Shown here: one piece after another, positions 41,465 to 50,514 of the stretch
Numbering within the stretch: the first letter of the stretch is position 1
Layout of the letters: each line of letters starts with the position of its first letter
Assembly: GCF_001317355.1 (NCBI RefSeq)
Contig: NZ_LKET01000006.1
Span: 1-58,126 of the forward strand
Source: Oxobacter pfennigii
GTDB lineage: Bacteria; Bacillota; Clostridia; Clostridiales; Oxobacteraceae
Length of the DNA stretch: 58,126 nt
Reading direction: 5' to 3'
Position numbers and translations under genes: made by a program
Notes under the pieces: generated by a model
Database searches by the model: none
What the model saw: only the letters and a program-made list of their open reading frames with translations
Told to the model about the DNA's origin: nothing

Positions 41465-43192
41465 TTATCTTTCCACATATTTTGTATGAAGGAGATGATG
41501 GGCTTTATGACTGTTAGGCTCAATAAAATATTCTTCATAAACCCTTTTGACTTCGGGATTTTCATGGGATTTTCTAAATTTGCTGTCCTTGTCAATCTGG
41601 TACAAGCCTTGAGCCCTTTTCATTTTAACTTCATCGGTTTTATTTTTATCCATTATTATGGGCTGGCCGCCTCCGTTTATGCATCCTCCTGGACATGCCA
41701 TGACTTCTATAAAGTGATAATTTGACTCACCGCTTCTTATTCTGTCTAAAAGCTTTGCTGCATTTCCCGTTCCGTGAGCTACGGCAACCTTTACATCCAT
41801 CCCGTTGATATTTACGGATGCCTCTTTAATGCCCTCAAGCCCCCTTACAGGTGTATATTCAATATTCTTTAAATCTTCTCCTGTTAAAACATCAGCTACA
41901 GTCCTTAAAGCTGCCTCCATAACACCGCCGGTGGTTCCGAATATAACTGCCGCTCCCGTGGAATCTCCAAGTATGCTGTCATATTTGCCGTCATTTAAAT
42001 TTACAAAATCCATTCTTGACTGCTTAATCATTTTTGCCAGCTCTCTTGTAGTCAGTACGGCGTCTACGTCTCTTAAATCATCAACCTGCATTTCTTCTCT
42101 TTTAGCCTCATACTTCTTTGCGGTACAGGGCATGATCGAAACCACAAATATCTTTTCAGGATCCACCCCTGCCTTTTGTGCATAGTAGGATTTTGCAACG
42201 GCCCCAAACATCTGCTGGGGAGATTTGCAGCTTGATAAATTATCCAGAAAGTCATGATAATTGTGCTCACAGAATTTAATCCAACCCGGTGAACAGGAGG
42301 TTATAAGGGGAAGTTTGCCTCCGTTCTTGACCCTGTTTAAAAGCTCTGTTCCCTCCTCCAATATGGTAAGGTCGGCGGTGAAATTGGTATCGAATACCTT
42401 ATCAAACCCCAATCTCTTAAGTGCCGTTACCATTTTGCCTTCAACGTTTGTGCCTACCGGCAGTCCGAATTCTTCTCCCAATGCGACTCTTACGGCCGGA
42501 GCTGTCTGGACTACAACATGAAGGTCGGGGTTTTCCAGCGCATCCCATACTGCATCTGTGTCATCCTTCTCCTTTAATGCACCCACAGGGCAGAATTTTA
42601 TGCATTGTCCGCAATTGATGCAGTCAAGCTCTGTCAGATCATGATTAAAAGGCGTTGTAACTGTAGTTTCATAACTTCTATTTGCGAAGCTTATAACTCC
42701 GACATTTTGAATCTTTTCGCAAACCGATATACACCTTCCGCAAAGTATGCATTTTGACTGGTCTCTTACTATTGAAGGTGACAGCTGAACCTTTTGTTCC
42801 GCCGCTTCCATCCTTGGAAAATCAGGTGTTTCAATCCCCATTTCTTTGCTTAATTTTTGAAGCTCGCAGCTTAAATTTCTCTCACAGCTTAGACACTCCC
42901 TGTTGTGGTTTGAAAGTAAAAGCTCTAAAATGACTTTTCTAGTATCTCTTACCTGCCTTGAATTTGTCCTTATGACCATGCCCTCGGAAACCTTTGTAAC
43001 GCAGGAAGGCTGAAGCTTCTTTGAACCTTCCACTTCCACAACGCACATCCTGCAGGAGCCTACCTCATTTATCTCCTTCAGAAAGCAGAGGGTGGGTATA
43101 TCAATGTTGAATTGCCTTGCAGCTTCCAATATGGTGGTTCCTTTAGCAACCAATATATCATTACCATCTATTTTAAGATTAATCATATCCAT
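41465..43192 (-). CDS. hydA: [FeFe]-hydrogenase catalytic subunit HydA
   Basis: The 575-residue protein has, in order: a 2Fe-2S domain (Cys36, 47, 50, 64), a His-Cys3 4Fe-4S site (His96, Cys100, 103, 109), a 2[4Fe-4S] ferredoxin domain (CILCGRCISVC, CINCGQCIKFC) and the H-cluster domain. The H-cluster motifs are L1 TSCSPGW, L2 MPCTAKK and L3 MACPGGCINGGGQ. L1 has Ser where the TSCCP consensus has the second Cys. This subunit makes or consumes H2. HydB and HydC lie directly upstream in the same operon. AAGGAGGAG precedes the ATG. No HydE/F/G maturases are in the window, so they must be elsewhere. The C-terminal NRKSHENPEVKRVYEEYF-like end is the usual small-subunit-like tail. Confidence 0.95.
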   Translation of the reverse strand: MDMINLKIDGNDILVAKGTTILEAARQFNIDIPTLCFLKEINEVGSCRMCVVEVEGSKKLQPSCVTKVSEGMVIRTNSRQVRDTRKVILELLLSNHNRECLSCERNLSCELQKLSKEMGIETPDFPRMEAAEQKVQLSPSIVRDQSKCILCGRCISVCEKIQNVGVISFANRSYETTVTTPFNHDLTELDCINCGQCIKFCPVGALKEKDDTDAVWDALENPDLHVVVQTAPAVRVALGEEFGLPVGTNVEGKMVTALKRLGFDKVFDTNFTADLTILEEGTELLNRVKNGGKLPLITSCSPGWIKFCEHNYHDFLDNLSSCKSPQQMFGAVAKSYYAQKAGVDPEKIFVVSIMPCTAKKYEAKREEMQVDDLRDVDAVLTTRELAKMIKQSRMDFVNLNDGKYDSILGDSTGAAVIFGTTGGVMEAALRTVADVLTGEDLKNIEYTPVRGLEGIKEASVNINGMDVKVAVAHGTGNAAKLLDRIRSGESNYHFIEVMACPGGCINGGGQPIIMDKNKTDEVKMKRAQGLYQIDKDSKFRKSHENPEVKRVYEEYFIEPNSHKAHHLLHTKYVER

Positions 43193-43207
43193 TGAATGTA
43201 CTCCTCC

Positions 43208-44494
43208 TTATTCCCTATTCATTGGGCAAATGCCCGCTCTGCAATTTCCTTCTGCATGTTCTTCAAACTCCTCTTTAAAATGCTTCAAGAGAGAATTTAC
43301 AGGCTGTATTACACTTTCTCCCAGTCCGCAGAACGCAGCACTCTTCATTGCTTTTACGATGGTCTTAATCTTTTCAATATCTGCTTTTGTTCCATGGCCT
43401 GAAGATAGCTTCTCCAATAGATGAAGAATCCTCAAATTTCCTTCCCTGCAAGGCGTGCATTTACCGCAGGACTCATGGACAAAGAATTCCATTATAACCT
43501 TTAATATATCAACAGGGCAGTTTGTTTCATCCACGACCAATATAGCCCCTGAGCCTAAGGTCATTCCATTCTTTTTAAGTTCGGTATAATCAAGTCTTGT
43601 ATCAAGCTTAGACTCAGGAAAACAGGCACCGCTGTTTCCGCCCATTTGAACAAATTTTACTTTCTTGCCATTTGGAACTCCTCCGCCCAGATCTTCGATA
43701 ACCTCTCTTATGGTCATACCAAAGGGCACTTCAAATACTTTTTTATTGGTAATATTGCCGGCTAAGGATACAAGCTTTGTACCTCCGCTTCTTTCATAGC
43801 CAAGTGCCGCATAATTTTCTCCGCCTTCATTTACTATATAGGGTATATTGCTGAAGGTTTCAACATTGTTCAAAAGGGTAGGCCTCATATAAAGCCCTTG
43901 ATTTTTAAGGTAGGGCGGCTTCATCCTGGGCCTTCCGGACTTGCCTTCTATGGATTCTACCAGGGCGGTATTTTCTCCGCATACATAGGCTCCCGCACCT
44001 GATATGACCTCTAGGTCAAAGTTCATATCCGTACCTAAAATCTTTTCTCCCAAAAACCTTGCTGCCTTCGCGTTTTCTATAGCGTCCTTTACAATCCTTT
44101 GTATTGCCGAATACTCTCCCCGTATATAAATATACCCCTTCTCAATTTTGTGTACAAAAGCTGCAATCGTCATGCCTTCTATCATAATCAGGGGATTTCC
44201 TTCAAGTATGAACCTGTCCTTATAGGTTCCGGGCTCGCCTTCGTCTCCGTTGCATACCATATATTTAGGATAGTTTGGATTAGATATCCCTTGCTCCCAG
44301 CCTATTCCCGTAGGATATGCAGCTCCCCCTCTTCCCATAAGGTTTGACTTTTTAACTTCTTCCACTATGGTTAAAGGCTCCATGTTCATGGCTTTTTTGA
44401 GGGCAGTATAGCCTCCCATTTTTACATAGTCTTCAACAGAATCCGGCCTTATTTTCCCTACCATTGAACTTAATACTTCAACATTTTTCTTCAT
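43208..44494 (-). CDS. hydB: HydB/NuoF-like NADH-binding subunit, short form
   Basis: The 428-residue NuoF-type flavoprotein has GRGGAAYPTGIGWEQ (NADH/FMN loop), GAGAYVCGENTALVESIEGK and a 4Fe-4S site at ESCGKCTPCREGN. Unlike the 584-residue paralogue at 26570-28324 it lacks both the N-terminal 2Fe-2S thioredoxin domain and the C-terminal 2[4Fe-4S] ferredoxin domain, ending soon after the NuoF core with a CRAGICP tail. It is expected to oxidise or reduce NAD(H) and link to HydA. The short form resembles, as far as I recall, the HydB of NADH-dependent, non-bifurcating Hyd1ABC. It lies 15 bp upstream of hydA and 2 bp downstream of hydC. Confidence 0.93.
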   Translation of the reverse strand: MKKNVEVLSSMVGKIRPDSVEDYVKMGGYTALKKAMNMEPLTIVEEVKKSNLMGRGGAAYPTGIGWEQGISNPNYPKYMVCNGDEGEPGTYKDRFILEGNPLIMIEGMTIAAFVHKIEKGYIYIRGEYSAIQRIVKDAIENAKAARFLGEKILGTDMNFDLEVISGAGAYVCGENTALVESIEGKSGRPRMKPPYLKNQGLYMRPTLLNNVETFSNIPYIVNEGGENYAALGYERSGGTKLVSLAGNITNKKVFEVPFGMTIREVIEDLGGGVPNGKKVKFVQMGGNSGACFPESKLDTRLDYTELKKNGMTLGSGAILVVDETNCPVDILKVIMEFFVHESCGKCTPCREGNLRILHLLEKLSSGHGTKADIEKIKTIVKAMKSAAFCGLGESVIQPVNSLLKHFKEEFEEHAEGNCRAGICPMNRE

Positions 44495-44496
44495 AA

Positions 44497-44976
44497 TTAC
44501 TGCACCTCCCTGTAGGAATCCAAAAGCTCCTTAAGCTTCTCTTCATTGAGATTTCCATAAACCTTTTCACCGATTTTTATCGCAGGTGCTATATCACATG
44601 CTCCAAAACAGCTTGTGGTATTCAGTGAAAAAACATTATCCTCGGTAGTCTCACCTATTTTTACGCCTAAAGCTTTTTCGAGCATATCCACAAGGCTATT
44701 GGCTCCGCTTACGTGGCAGGGGGCACTCTTGCAAATTTCTATGACATATTTGCCTTTAGGCTTAAGATTGAACATGGCGTAAAATGATATGGTTTCATAC
44801 ACCTTGCTGAAAGAATAGTCGAGTTCCTGTGCCGCATACCTGACCCATTCTTCCGGAAGATAATTAAATTCATTGCAAGACTGCAAGTCCAGCATTATTT
44901 GAATAAGCTTATCTTTTGATTTGCCATGCTTCTCGATTATGGCCTGCACTTTTTCAAGCTCCGATGTTTTACTCAC
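44497..44976 (-). CDS. hydC: HydC/NuoE-like 2Fe-2S subunit
   Basis: This 159-residue thioredoxin-fold 2Fe-2S protein has the NuoE cysteines in CKSAPCHVSGANSL and TSCFGACDIAP. It carries electrons between the HydB flavin and HydA. The GTG at 44976 (encoding VSKTSELEKVQ) is chosen as start because GGAGG lies 10 nt upstream, inside the extended frame; the longer version would begin at a TTG without a site. It heads the hydC-hydB-hydA operon. A nine-codon frame with a strong ribosome site lies in the leader but is too short to call. Confidence 0.9.
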   Translation of the reverse strand: MSKTSELEKVQAIIEKHGKSKDKLIQIMLDLQSCNEFNYLPEEWVRYAAQELDYSFSKVYETISFYAMFNLKPKGKYVIEICKSAPCHVSGANSLVDMLEKALGVKIGETTEDNVFSLNTTSCFGACDIAPAIKIGEKVYGNLNEEKLKELLDSYREVQ

Positions 44977-45562
44977 TTTATACTCTCCCTCCAGTTCTTT
45001 CTTCCACAAATTTTATAATAAATTATGATAAATTATTAACGATTCCTAGCATTTAATTCCCCCTTAATTGATTGCAGATTATTAACAGTCTAAAAATAGT
45101 TTTATAGGTGCAAAGCCTTGGAGTATAACAGATTAGTCAGTTTTAGTCCATCACTTTACGGTGCCTCAGAAAAGATAATTTAAATAAAAATATGAGTAGA
45201 TACGGTTTTTAATAATGACATTTATAAATGCAAAACTCATTAATCCTTGTTAATTATACAACAATCTGGAATAAATAGCAACTTACCAGGTCTTTATAAC
45301 ATGTTATTAAATTGTTATTATTATTACTATTTTGCCGGGTGTGAAAACCGCTGTTTTTTTTATTAAGTTTTTTTAAATTTCTTAACATATATTTAACATA
45401 CTCGTGTTAACATACATATGGTTATGAATAATTTATTAATAAAGTTTTTGCATTTACACAAAATACTGATATTGATTTTTAATTGATTTTGTAGAATTAA
45501 GTATGTTGTAAATGCAATTTCTTTGGGGAAATTTAAACTAAACATGAATTTGGGGGAGAAGT
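44977..45562. other. divergent regulatory region between hydC and the phosphate transporter
   Basis: About 580 bp of AT-rich DNA. It contains the Pho box at 45382-45412 close to the transporter. On the hyd side I found only weak promoter hexamers. No RNA structure or gene is supported. Confidence 0.55.
45382..45412 (+). promoter_or_regulatory. Pho box (PhoP-type direct repeats)
   Basis: TTAACA occurs at 45382-45387, 45393-45398 and 45407-45412, with spacers of 5 and 8 bp. In B. subtilis PhoP binds TT(A/T/C)ACA-type repeats with about 5-bp spacing upstream of phosphate-starvation genes. The site lies about 150 bp before a Na/Pi cotransporter gene, with a possible TATGAAT -10 shortly downstream. 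The gene context supports the assignment. Confidence 0.65.
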
Positions 45563-47185
45563 ATGGATTATAAAATGCTATTCAGCTTGATCGGCGGACT
45601 GGGACTCTTTATCTTCGGCATGAAACTTATGAGTGACGGTTTGCAGAAAGTAGCCGGCGACAAGTTAAAGAAGCTTCTCGAAATACTTACAAACAACAGG
45701 ATAATGGGGATACTGGTAGGTACAGTGGTAACTTCCATAATACAAAGCAGCAGTGCGACAACGGTTATGGTAATAGGCTTTGTCAATGCCGGGCTTATGA
45801 CTTTAACCCAGGCAGCAGGAGTGATAATGGGCGCTAATATAGGCACCACCATGACTGCCCAGTTAATCGCTTTTAAATTGACTACCATCGCCCCTGTTAT
45901 AGTGGGTATTGGAGTTGCTATGAATCTTTTCGGCAAAAAGAAAAGGACCAAGCAGTATGGAGAAATTTTACTTGGGTTCGGTATACTTTTTATGGGTATG
46001 CAGACGATGGAAGTGGCAATGAAGCCTTTGGTGGCAGTCAAAGAATTTCAGGACCTCATTCTTACTCTTGGCAAACATCCTTTGCTCGGTGTGGTGGTAG
46101 GTATGGGAATGACTGCCGTAGTGCAAAGCAGCAGCGCGACAATCGGAATATTAATGGCTATTGCATCAACGGGAGCCATCGATATAAATGTAACTTTGCC
46201 CATACTTTTCGGGGATAACATAGGAACCTGTGCGACAGCACTTTTAGCAAGTATAAGTGCCAATAAAACAGCTAAAAAAGCAGCACTCCTTCATCTTACA
46301 TTTAATATTATAGGAACCGTAGTTTTCATGATTCTACTCGTCCCTGTAAAGGAACTTATCGGATTAATAGCACAGGCAACAGGCACCGTTGGAGATGTTC
46401 AGAGGGATATAGCCAATGCACATACTCTGTTTAATCTTACAAATACCATAATCCAGACACCTTTTATAGCTTTCTTGGTGGCATTTGTGAATAAGCTGAT
46501 ACCCGGCACTGATGACGTTGAAGTTATGTCCTTAAAATATCTCGATGAGAGAATTATAGAGACTCCGGCAATAGCAGTAGGCCAGACAGTAAAAGAAGTG
46601 GTCAGGATGGGCAACGTGGCATCGGAAAATATAAAAATTGCAATGGATTCGTTTTTTAATGAAAATGAAAATATGGTTAATGTGGTTTATGAAAAAGAAG
46701 ATCTTATAAATTTCCTTGAAAGAGAAATAACATCTTATCTTGTGAAGCTGTCACAGAAGCCTTTATCGGAAGAGCAATCGGAAATAGTTACATCTTTATT
46801 TCATACCGTAAACGACATAGAAAGAATAGGAGACCATGCTGAAAATCTGGCTGAATATGCCATGTACAGAATCGACAGCAAACTTAAATTTTCAGATACG
46901 GCCATAGAACAGCTAAAAACCATGTCACAGAAGGTTTATCAGTCCTCCGTTAGCTCCATAAAAGCATTGGATACCGGAGATGTTGAAAATGCTATGTCGG
47001 TAATAGTTGCCGAGAATGATATCGACACCATGGAAAAGAATTTTAGAAAAGAGCATATAGACAGGCTGAACCAGGGCGTATGCACTCCAGCCAGCGGGAC
47101 TGTATTCCTTGATATAATAAGCAACCTTGAAAGAATTGCCGACCATGCCAACAATATAGCCCAGGCTGTAACCAACAGAGTTTAA
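45563..47185 (+). CDS. Na+/phosphate cotransporter (NptA/PhoU-domain type)
   Basis: The 540-residue protein has two Na/Pi-cotransporter repeats, each with the hallmark QSSSAT motif (IIQSSSATTVMV near residue 61, VVQSSSATIGIL near 188), within about 8-9 membrane helices (residues 1-320). A C-terminal cytoplasmic PhoU-like helical domain follows (about 345-540), where NDIERIGDHAENLAE and SNLERIADHANNIAQ are the two PhoU metal-site motifs. It takes up inorganic phosphate with sodium; the PhoU part probably adjusts activity. The upstream TTAACA repeats suggest induction by phosphate starvation through PhoPR. GGGGGAG precedes the ATG. Its stop overlaps the convergent AmrS gene by 4 bp. Confidence 0.93.
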   Translation: MDYKMLFSLIGGLGLFIFGMKLMSDGLQKVAGDKLKKLLEILTNNRIMGILVGTVVTSIIQSSSATTVMVIGFVNAGLMTLTQAAGVIMGANIGTTMTAQLIAFKLTTIAPVIVGIGVAMNLFGKKKRTKQYGEILLGFGILFMGMQTMEVAMKPLVAVKEFQDLILTLGKHPLLGVVVGMGMTAVVQSSSATIGILMAIASTGAIDINVTLPILFGDNIGTCATALLASISANKTAKKAALLHLTFNIIGTVVFMILLVPVKELIGLIAQATGTVGDVQRDIANAHTLFNLTNTIIQTPFIAFLVAFVNKLIPGTDDVEVMSLKYLDERIIETPAIAVGQTVKEVVRMGNVASENIKIAMDSFFNENENMVNVVYEKEDLINFLEREITSYLVKLSQKPLSEEQSEIVTSLFHTVNDIERIGDHAENLAEYAMYRIDSKLKFSDTAIEQLKTMSQKVYQSSVSSIKALDTGDVENAMSVIVAENDIDTMEKNFRKEHIDRLNQGVCTPASGTVFLDIISNLERIADHANNIAQAVTNRV

Positions 47186-48159
47186 TATATAATATTTATA
47201 GATTCACTGCAGTTTTTGCATTTACCTTTATAAATACCTTCAACAGTAACATTAGACCCTCTTTTTACAAGAGGGTTTTTGCATTTGGGGCAATATGTAG
47301 TATTGTCTTTATCTGCAACATTTCCTAAATATACATAATTCAAATGCTTTTTAGCCTCGTCATATAACATTTTTAAGGTATTTAAGGGTGTCGGCGGGTT
47401 ATCAAGCTTATAATTGGGGAAATATCTTGAAAGGTGAAGAGGAATATTTTTATCAATGGATGAAAGCCAAAGGGATAATTCCCTTATCTCATCTATCGTA
47501 TCGTTCAGATCAGTCACAACGAGGGTTGTAACCTCTATATGACATTGGGACGCCGCTTTTTCTACCGTTCTTTTAACAGGCTCTAAAATTCCTTTACATA
47601 TATCCTTATAAAATTTGCCGGTAAATCCCTTAACGTCTATGTTCATAGCATCAATTAAGTGAAGCATTTCATTTAAAGGCTCCTCATTTACATAGCCGTT
47701 TGTTACCAATACATATTTAAGGCCTTTTTTCTTGCACAGCTTTGCAATTTCATATATATATTCATACCATATGAAGGGCTCGTTATATGTAAAAGCAATA
47801 CCTAGGCTTTCCTGCTTAATTGCAATATCAACCAATCTTTCACCGGTGATTTCCTGTGTATCTGCATCATCCTGAGCTATATGCCAGTTTTGACAAAAGC
47901 TGCATTTTAAATTGCAGCCAAGGGTTCCTGCCGACAATATCTTAGTTCCGGGATAAAAATGATATAGAGGCTTCTTCTCGATCGGGTCAAGGGCTAATGC
48001 AGCTATACGGTTATAATTTAATGTATATAATGTACCTCCTGTGTTTTTACGAGTGCGGCAGCTTCCTAAATTGGCATTTTCAATAACGCAATAATTTGGA
48101 CATAGATTACATTTAACCAAATTATCCTTAAGCTTTTTATAAAATCCTGCTTCTTTCAT
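47182..48159 (-). CDS. amrS: AmmeMemoRadiSam system radical SAM enzyme
   Basis: This 325-residue radical SAM protein has the 4Fe-4S/SAM motif CNLKCSFCQNW (about residue 77), an N-terminal Cys-rich region (CNLCPNYCVIENANLGSC), GIAFTYNEPFIWYEY, and a C-terminal zinc ribbon (CPKCKNP...CKNC). It matches the AmrS (PflA-like/MJ0808-type) group, which is consistently linked with MEMO and AMMECR1 proteins. It starts nine bases after the AMMECR1/MEMO fusion gene, as expected. The reaction is unknown; the trio is a recognised but uncharacterised system. The usual short N-terminal extension is present and motifs are intact. Confidence 0.93.
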   Translation of the reverse strand: MKEAGFYKKLKDNLVKCNLCPNYCVIENANLGSCRTRKNTGGTLYTLNYNRIAALALDPIEKKPLYHFYPGTKILSAGTLGCNLKCSFCQNWHIAQDDADTQEITGERLVDIAIKQESLGIAFTYNEPFIWYEYIYEIAKLCKKKGLKYVLVTNGYVNEEPLNEMLHLIDAMNIDVKGFTGKFYKDICKGILEPVKRTVEKAASQCHIEVTTLVVTDLNDTIDEIRELSLWLSSIDKNIPLHLSRYFPNYKLDNPPTPLNTLKMLYDEAKKHLNYVYLGNVADKDNTTYCPKCKNPLVKRGSNVTVEGIYKGKCKNCSESINIIY

Positions 48160-48168
48160 TTATACCAC

Positions 48169-49581
48169 CTAAAAATGCCTATAAACTGCAAACTTTTCTA
48201 TTTTATAATCCTCATTATTTCTTATTCCTGCCTTATTTAAAGCTATATTTAATTGCTCGTCGACGGTATTGACCCCCTCAAGGTTAGGAAGCAGCAAGCC
48301 TCTTTTGCTCCCCTTGCTTACAATTACACCGTAGCGTACAGGGTCTAATTCTTTTATGTTTTTTACCGGATGTGTCTCTCCTAACACGTCTACAGAAAAC
48401 ACAAGCTCATCCAGCTCATCTTCCTCCACCTCATAAAATCTCATGTCCCTCGTGCCTGCCGATACTGCATTTTGGATAATTTCCCGGGCAATATTCTCAT
48501 GTACACCTTCTATGGTGCCTATGCAGCCTCTCAGCATGCCATCCTTCTTGATTGATACAAATACCCCTGCTTTTTTTATCAGCAGCTCATCAGATGTGCT
48601 ATCCGGTATATCCATAAACTTTCCCGTTTTTATATAATGAGTAAGGCTCTCTCTTGCCAGCCTTACATATTCATCTTCCTTGGCTCTTAAATTCTTTGTA
48701 ATGTCTTTTTTCCTGCCATAATAATAGTCTATCCTATCTTTATGGCTGTTTTTGTTACATAAACTGTATGCAGCAACACAATAACCAACCCCGAAGGTTC
48801 CCTCATAGGATAGTACTTCTCCATTAATATCCATACCGTCAAGAGAGCCTAGAGCTGTTATAATTGAAGGGTAAGCGCATTCAGCAGCCATTTCTATCAA
48901 AGCTTTATCAATATCCATTATTTTATCGATATCAGCGCCTCTTAATAAATCAACTATAGTGCTGTCATATTCTTCACCCTTGGGGTGGTATCCTGCAGGC
49001 GCCTGTATATTGAGCCTATGGGATAAATCTCCGCTGCAGATCAAAACGGCATCCGAAGCCACTTCCTCTATTGACTCTCTAATTAATCTGCCGAAGTGAT
49101 ACAGCTTTTCATTGCCAAGCCTTCCATAGGTGATATAAACCATTTTATAGTCCCTGTATCTATTATTTACAAAGTACAAGGGAACCATAGCACCATGGTC
49201 AAGCTTTGATGATATTCCATACCTTTTAGAAGCCTCAGAATCAATAGGAGCTACAGGCAAGCTTTGGGCGGCTGCCTTTCGCATTATTAAATTGGAAAGC
49301 CTTACGTCAGTCTCAAGCTTAAAGGAAACTTCCGGAGCTCCAAATTGCCCGAAATCTCCGTACAAGAATTTTTCTATGCTTATTGACATGGCATCCCCAA
49401 AGGCCGGACTATGAGGAGGTGTAATTACAATAATCACACCTGGAGATAAGTTCCCTATTTCTTCTGCAACATAATTCATCGCATTTATTGTGCTTTGAAC
49501 TCCCGCTTCTCGCCCTAATCCAACCTCATGAACGATGATGGGAGGATGGGGAGTAATATAAGTCTTTAAAAGTTTACCCAA
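48169..49581 (-). CDS. amrB-amrA: AmmeMemoRadiSam system fused MEMO (AmrB) + AMMECR1 (AmrA) protein
   Basis: In this 470-residue fusion, residues about 1-265 form a MEMO/LigB-like dioxygenase-fold domain (PHPPIIVHEVGLGREAG, DHGAMVPLYFVNN, SGDLSHRLNI). Residues about 295-470 form an AMMECR1 domain (LRGCIGTIEGVHENIAREII, VSKGSKRGLLLPNLEGV). MEMO-fold histidines that would bind metal appear conserved (HPP, DHG, SGDLSH). The fusion puts the two partners of the system in one polypeptide, with the radical SAM enzyme nine bases downstream. In eukaryotes MEMO1 and AMMECR1 are separate proteins with copper- and signalling-related roles; the bacterial chemistry is unknown. Confidence 0.92.
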   Translation of the reverse strand: MGKLLKTYITPHPPIIVHEVGLGREAGVQSTINAMNYVAEEIGNLSPGVIIVITPPHSPAFGDAMSISIEKFLYGDFGQFGAPEVSFKLETDVRLSNLIMRKAAAQSLPVAPIDSEASKRYGISSKLDHGAMVPLYFVNNRYRDYKMVYITYGRLGNEKLYHFGRLIRESIEEVASDAVLICSGDLSHRLNIQAPAGYHPKGEEYDSTIVDLLRGADIDKIMDIDKALIEMAAECAYPSIITALGSLDGMDINGEVLSYEGTFGVGYCVAAYSLCNKNSHKDRIDYYYGRKKDITKNLRAKEDEYVRLARESLTHYIKTGKFMDIPDSTSDELLIKKAGVFVSIKKDGMLRGCIGTIEGVHENIAREIIQNAVSAGTRDMRFYEVEEDELDELVFSVDVLGETHPVKNIKELDPVRYGVIVSKGSKRGLLLPNLEGVNTVDEQLNIALNKAGIRNNEDYKIEKFAVYRHF

Positions 49582-49665
49582 TTTTTATCACCTTTTTATT
49601 ATTGTTTTATAAGCCTCATATATAATCATTATATCATTTTATCAAGTTGATAAATGCTATAATCC

Positions 49666-50382
49666 TTAACCTTCACCGGGTATAACATCGGGAATAGGCT
49701 CGCTGAAATATCTAAGGAGGCCTATGTATATGCTCCATGCTATTTTTTCCTGATACCAGCCCTGGCCTAAGAGCTTTTCCTCAGCGGCATTGGATAAAAA
49801 TCCGCATTCTATCAATACCGAGGGGATGCCATTATCCTTAATGATAAAATAAGTATCGTTGCTCTTTTCTACTCTGTCATTGTTTTTATCCAATACCCTT
49901 CTCAGCTCCTGCTGCATAACTCTTGCCAGCCACTGGCTTGACTTTGGCCCTTTGGGGTAAAAGACCTGGGCGCCATGATATTTCCCTTCAGGAAAGCTGT
50001 TTAGGTGTATGCTTATAAATACATCTGCACTGCTGTCTAGAATTATTTTTTTTCTGTTTTGCATATCCTCTCTCTTTTTATTCCTGCTCTCCTCAGAGTA
50101 AAGGCCTTCGTCTTCTTCCCTGATCATAATTACAGTGCCGCCGCTTTCTTCAATGTAAGCCTTAAGCTTTTTAGCAATTAAAAGATTTATATCTTTCTCT
50201 TCAAGTCCTGCCTTACCCGAGGCCCCTGCATCCCGGCCTCCATGTCCGGCATCTATAACCACAATCTTGTTTCCCACGGGAATGGTTGAAGCATTCTTAA
50301 CATCACCAAATAATATGTTCAGTATAATTATTAGCATTGATATAATAATTAAACCCAGTACTTTTTTAAGTGTGCCGCTCAT
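49666..50382 (-). CDS. cwlD: N-acetylmuramoyl-L-alanine amidase, CwlD-like
   Basis: The 238-residue protein has an N-terminal membrane anchor/signal (about residues 7-28, VLGLIIISMLIIILNILFGD) and an Amidase_3 catalytic domain. The zinc ligands are His in IDAGHGGRDAG, Glu in EKDINLLIAKKL and His in ISIHLNSF, and the catalytic Glu is in IECGFLSNAAEE. CwlD removes stem peptides so that muramic-delta-lactam of the spore cortex can form; length equals that of B. subtilis CwlD. The start MSGTLKK follows GGAGG by six bases, better than the ATG four codons earlier. It is on the same strand as the chemoreceptor gene but separated by about 130 bp. Confidence 0.9.
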   Translation of the reverse strand: MSGTLKKVLGLIIISMLIIILNILFGDVKNASTIPVGNKIVVIDAGHGGRDAGASGKAGLEEKDINLLIAKKLKAYIEESGGTVIMIREEDEGLYSEESRNKKREDMQNRKKIILDSSADVFISIHLNSFPEGKYHGAQVFYPKGPKSSQWLARVMQQELRRVLDKNNDRVEKSNDTYFIIKDNGIPSVLIECGFLSNAAEEKLLGQGWYQEKIAWSIYIGLLRYFSEPIPDVIPGEG

Positions 50383-50514
50383 CGATACCTCCAAAAATAT
50401 TTTTGCTATTTATATGAATATTCAAAGGAGGAGATATCAATTACAAATAAGAAAAATTTATAGGTTACCGGTTAAACTATCGAATTTACTTATTTTTTTC
50501 TATAGGCATACCAT

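Noticed and set aside
45010-45080. Nine-codon leader peptide before hydC
   Set aside because: A good ribosome site is present but the frame (MLGIVNNLS) is too short and has no regulatory codon pattern; no attenuator hairpin follows.
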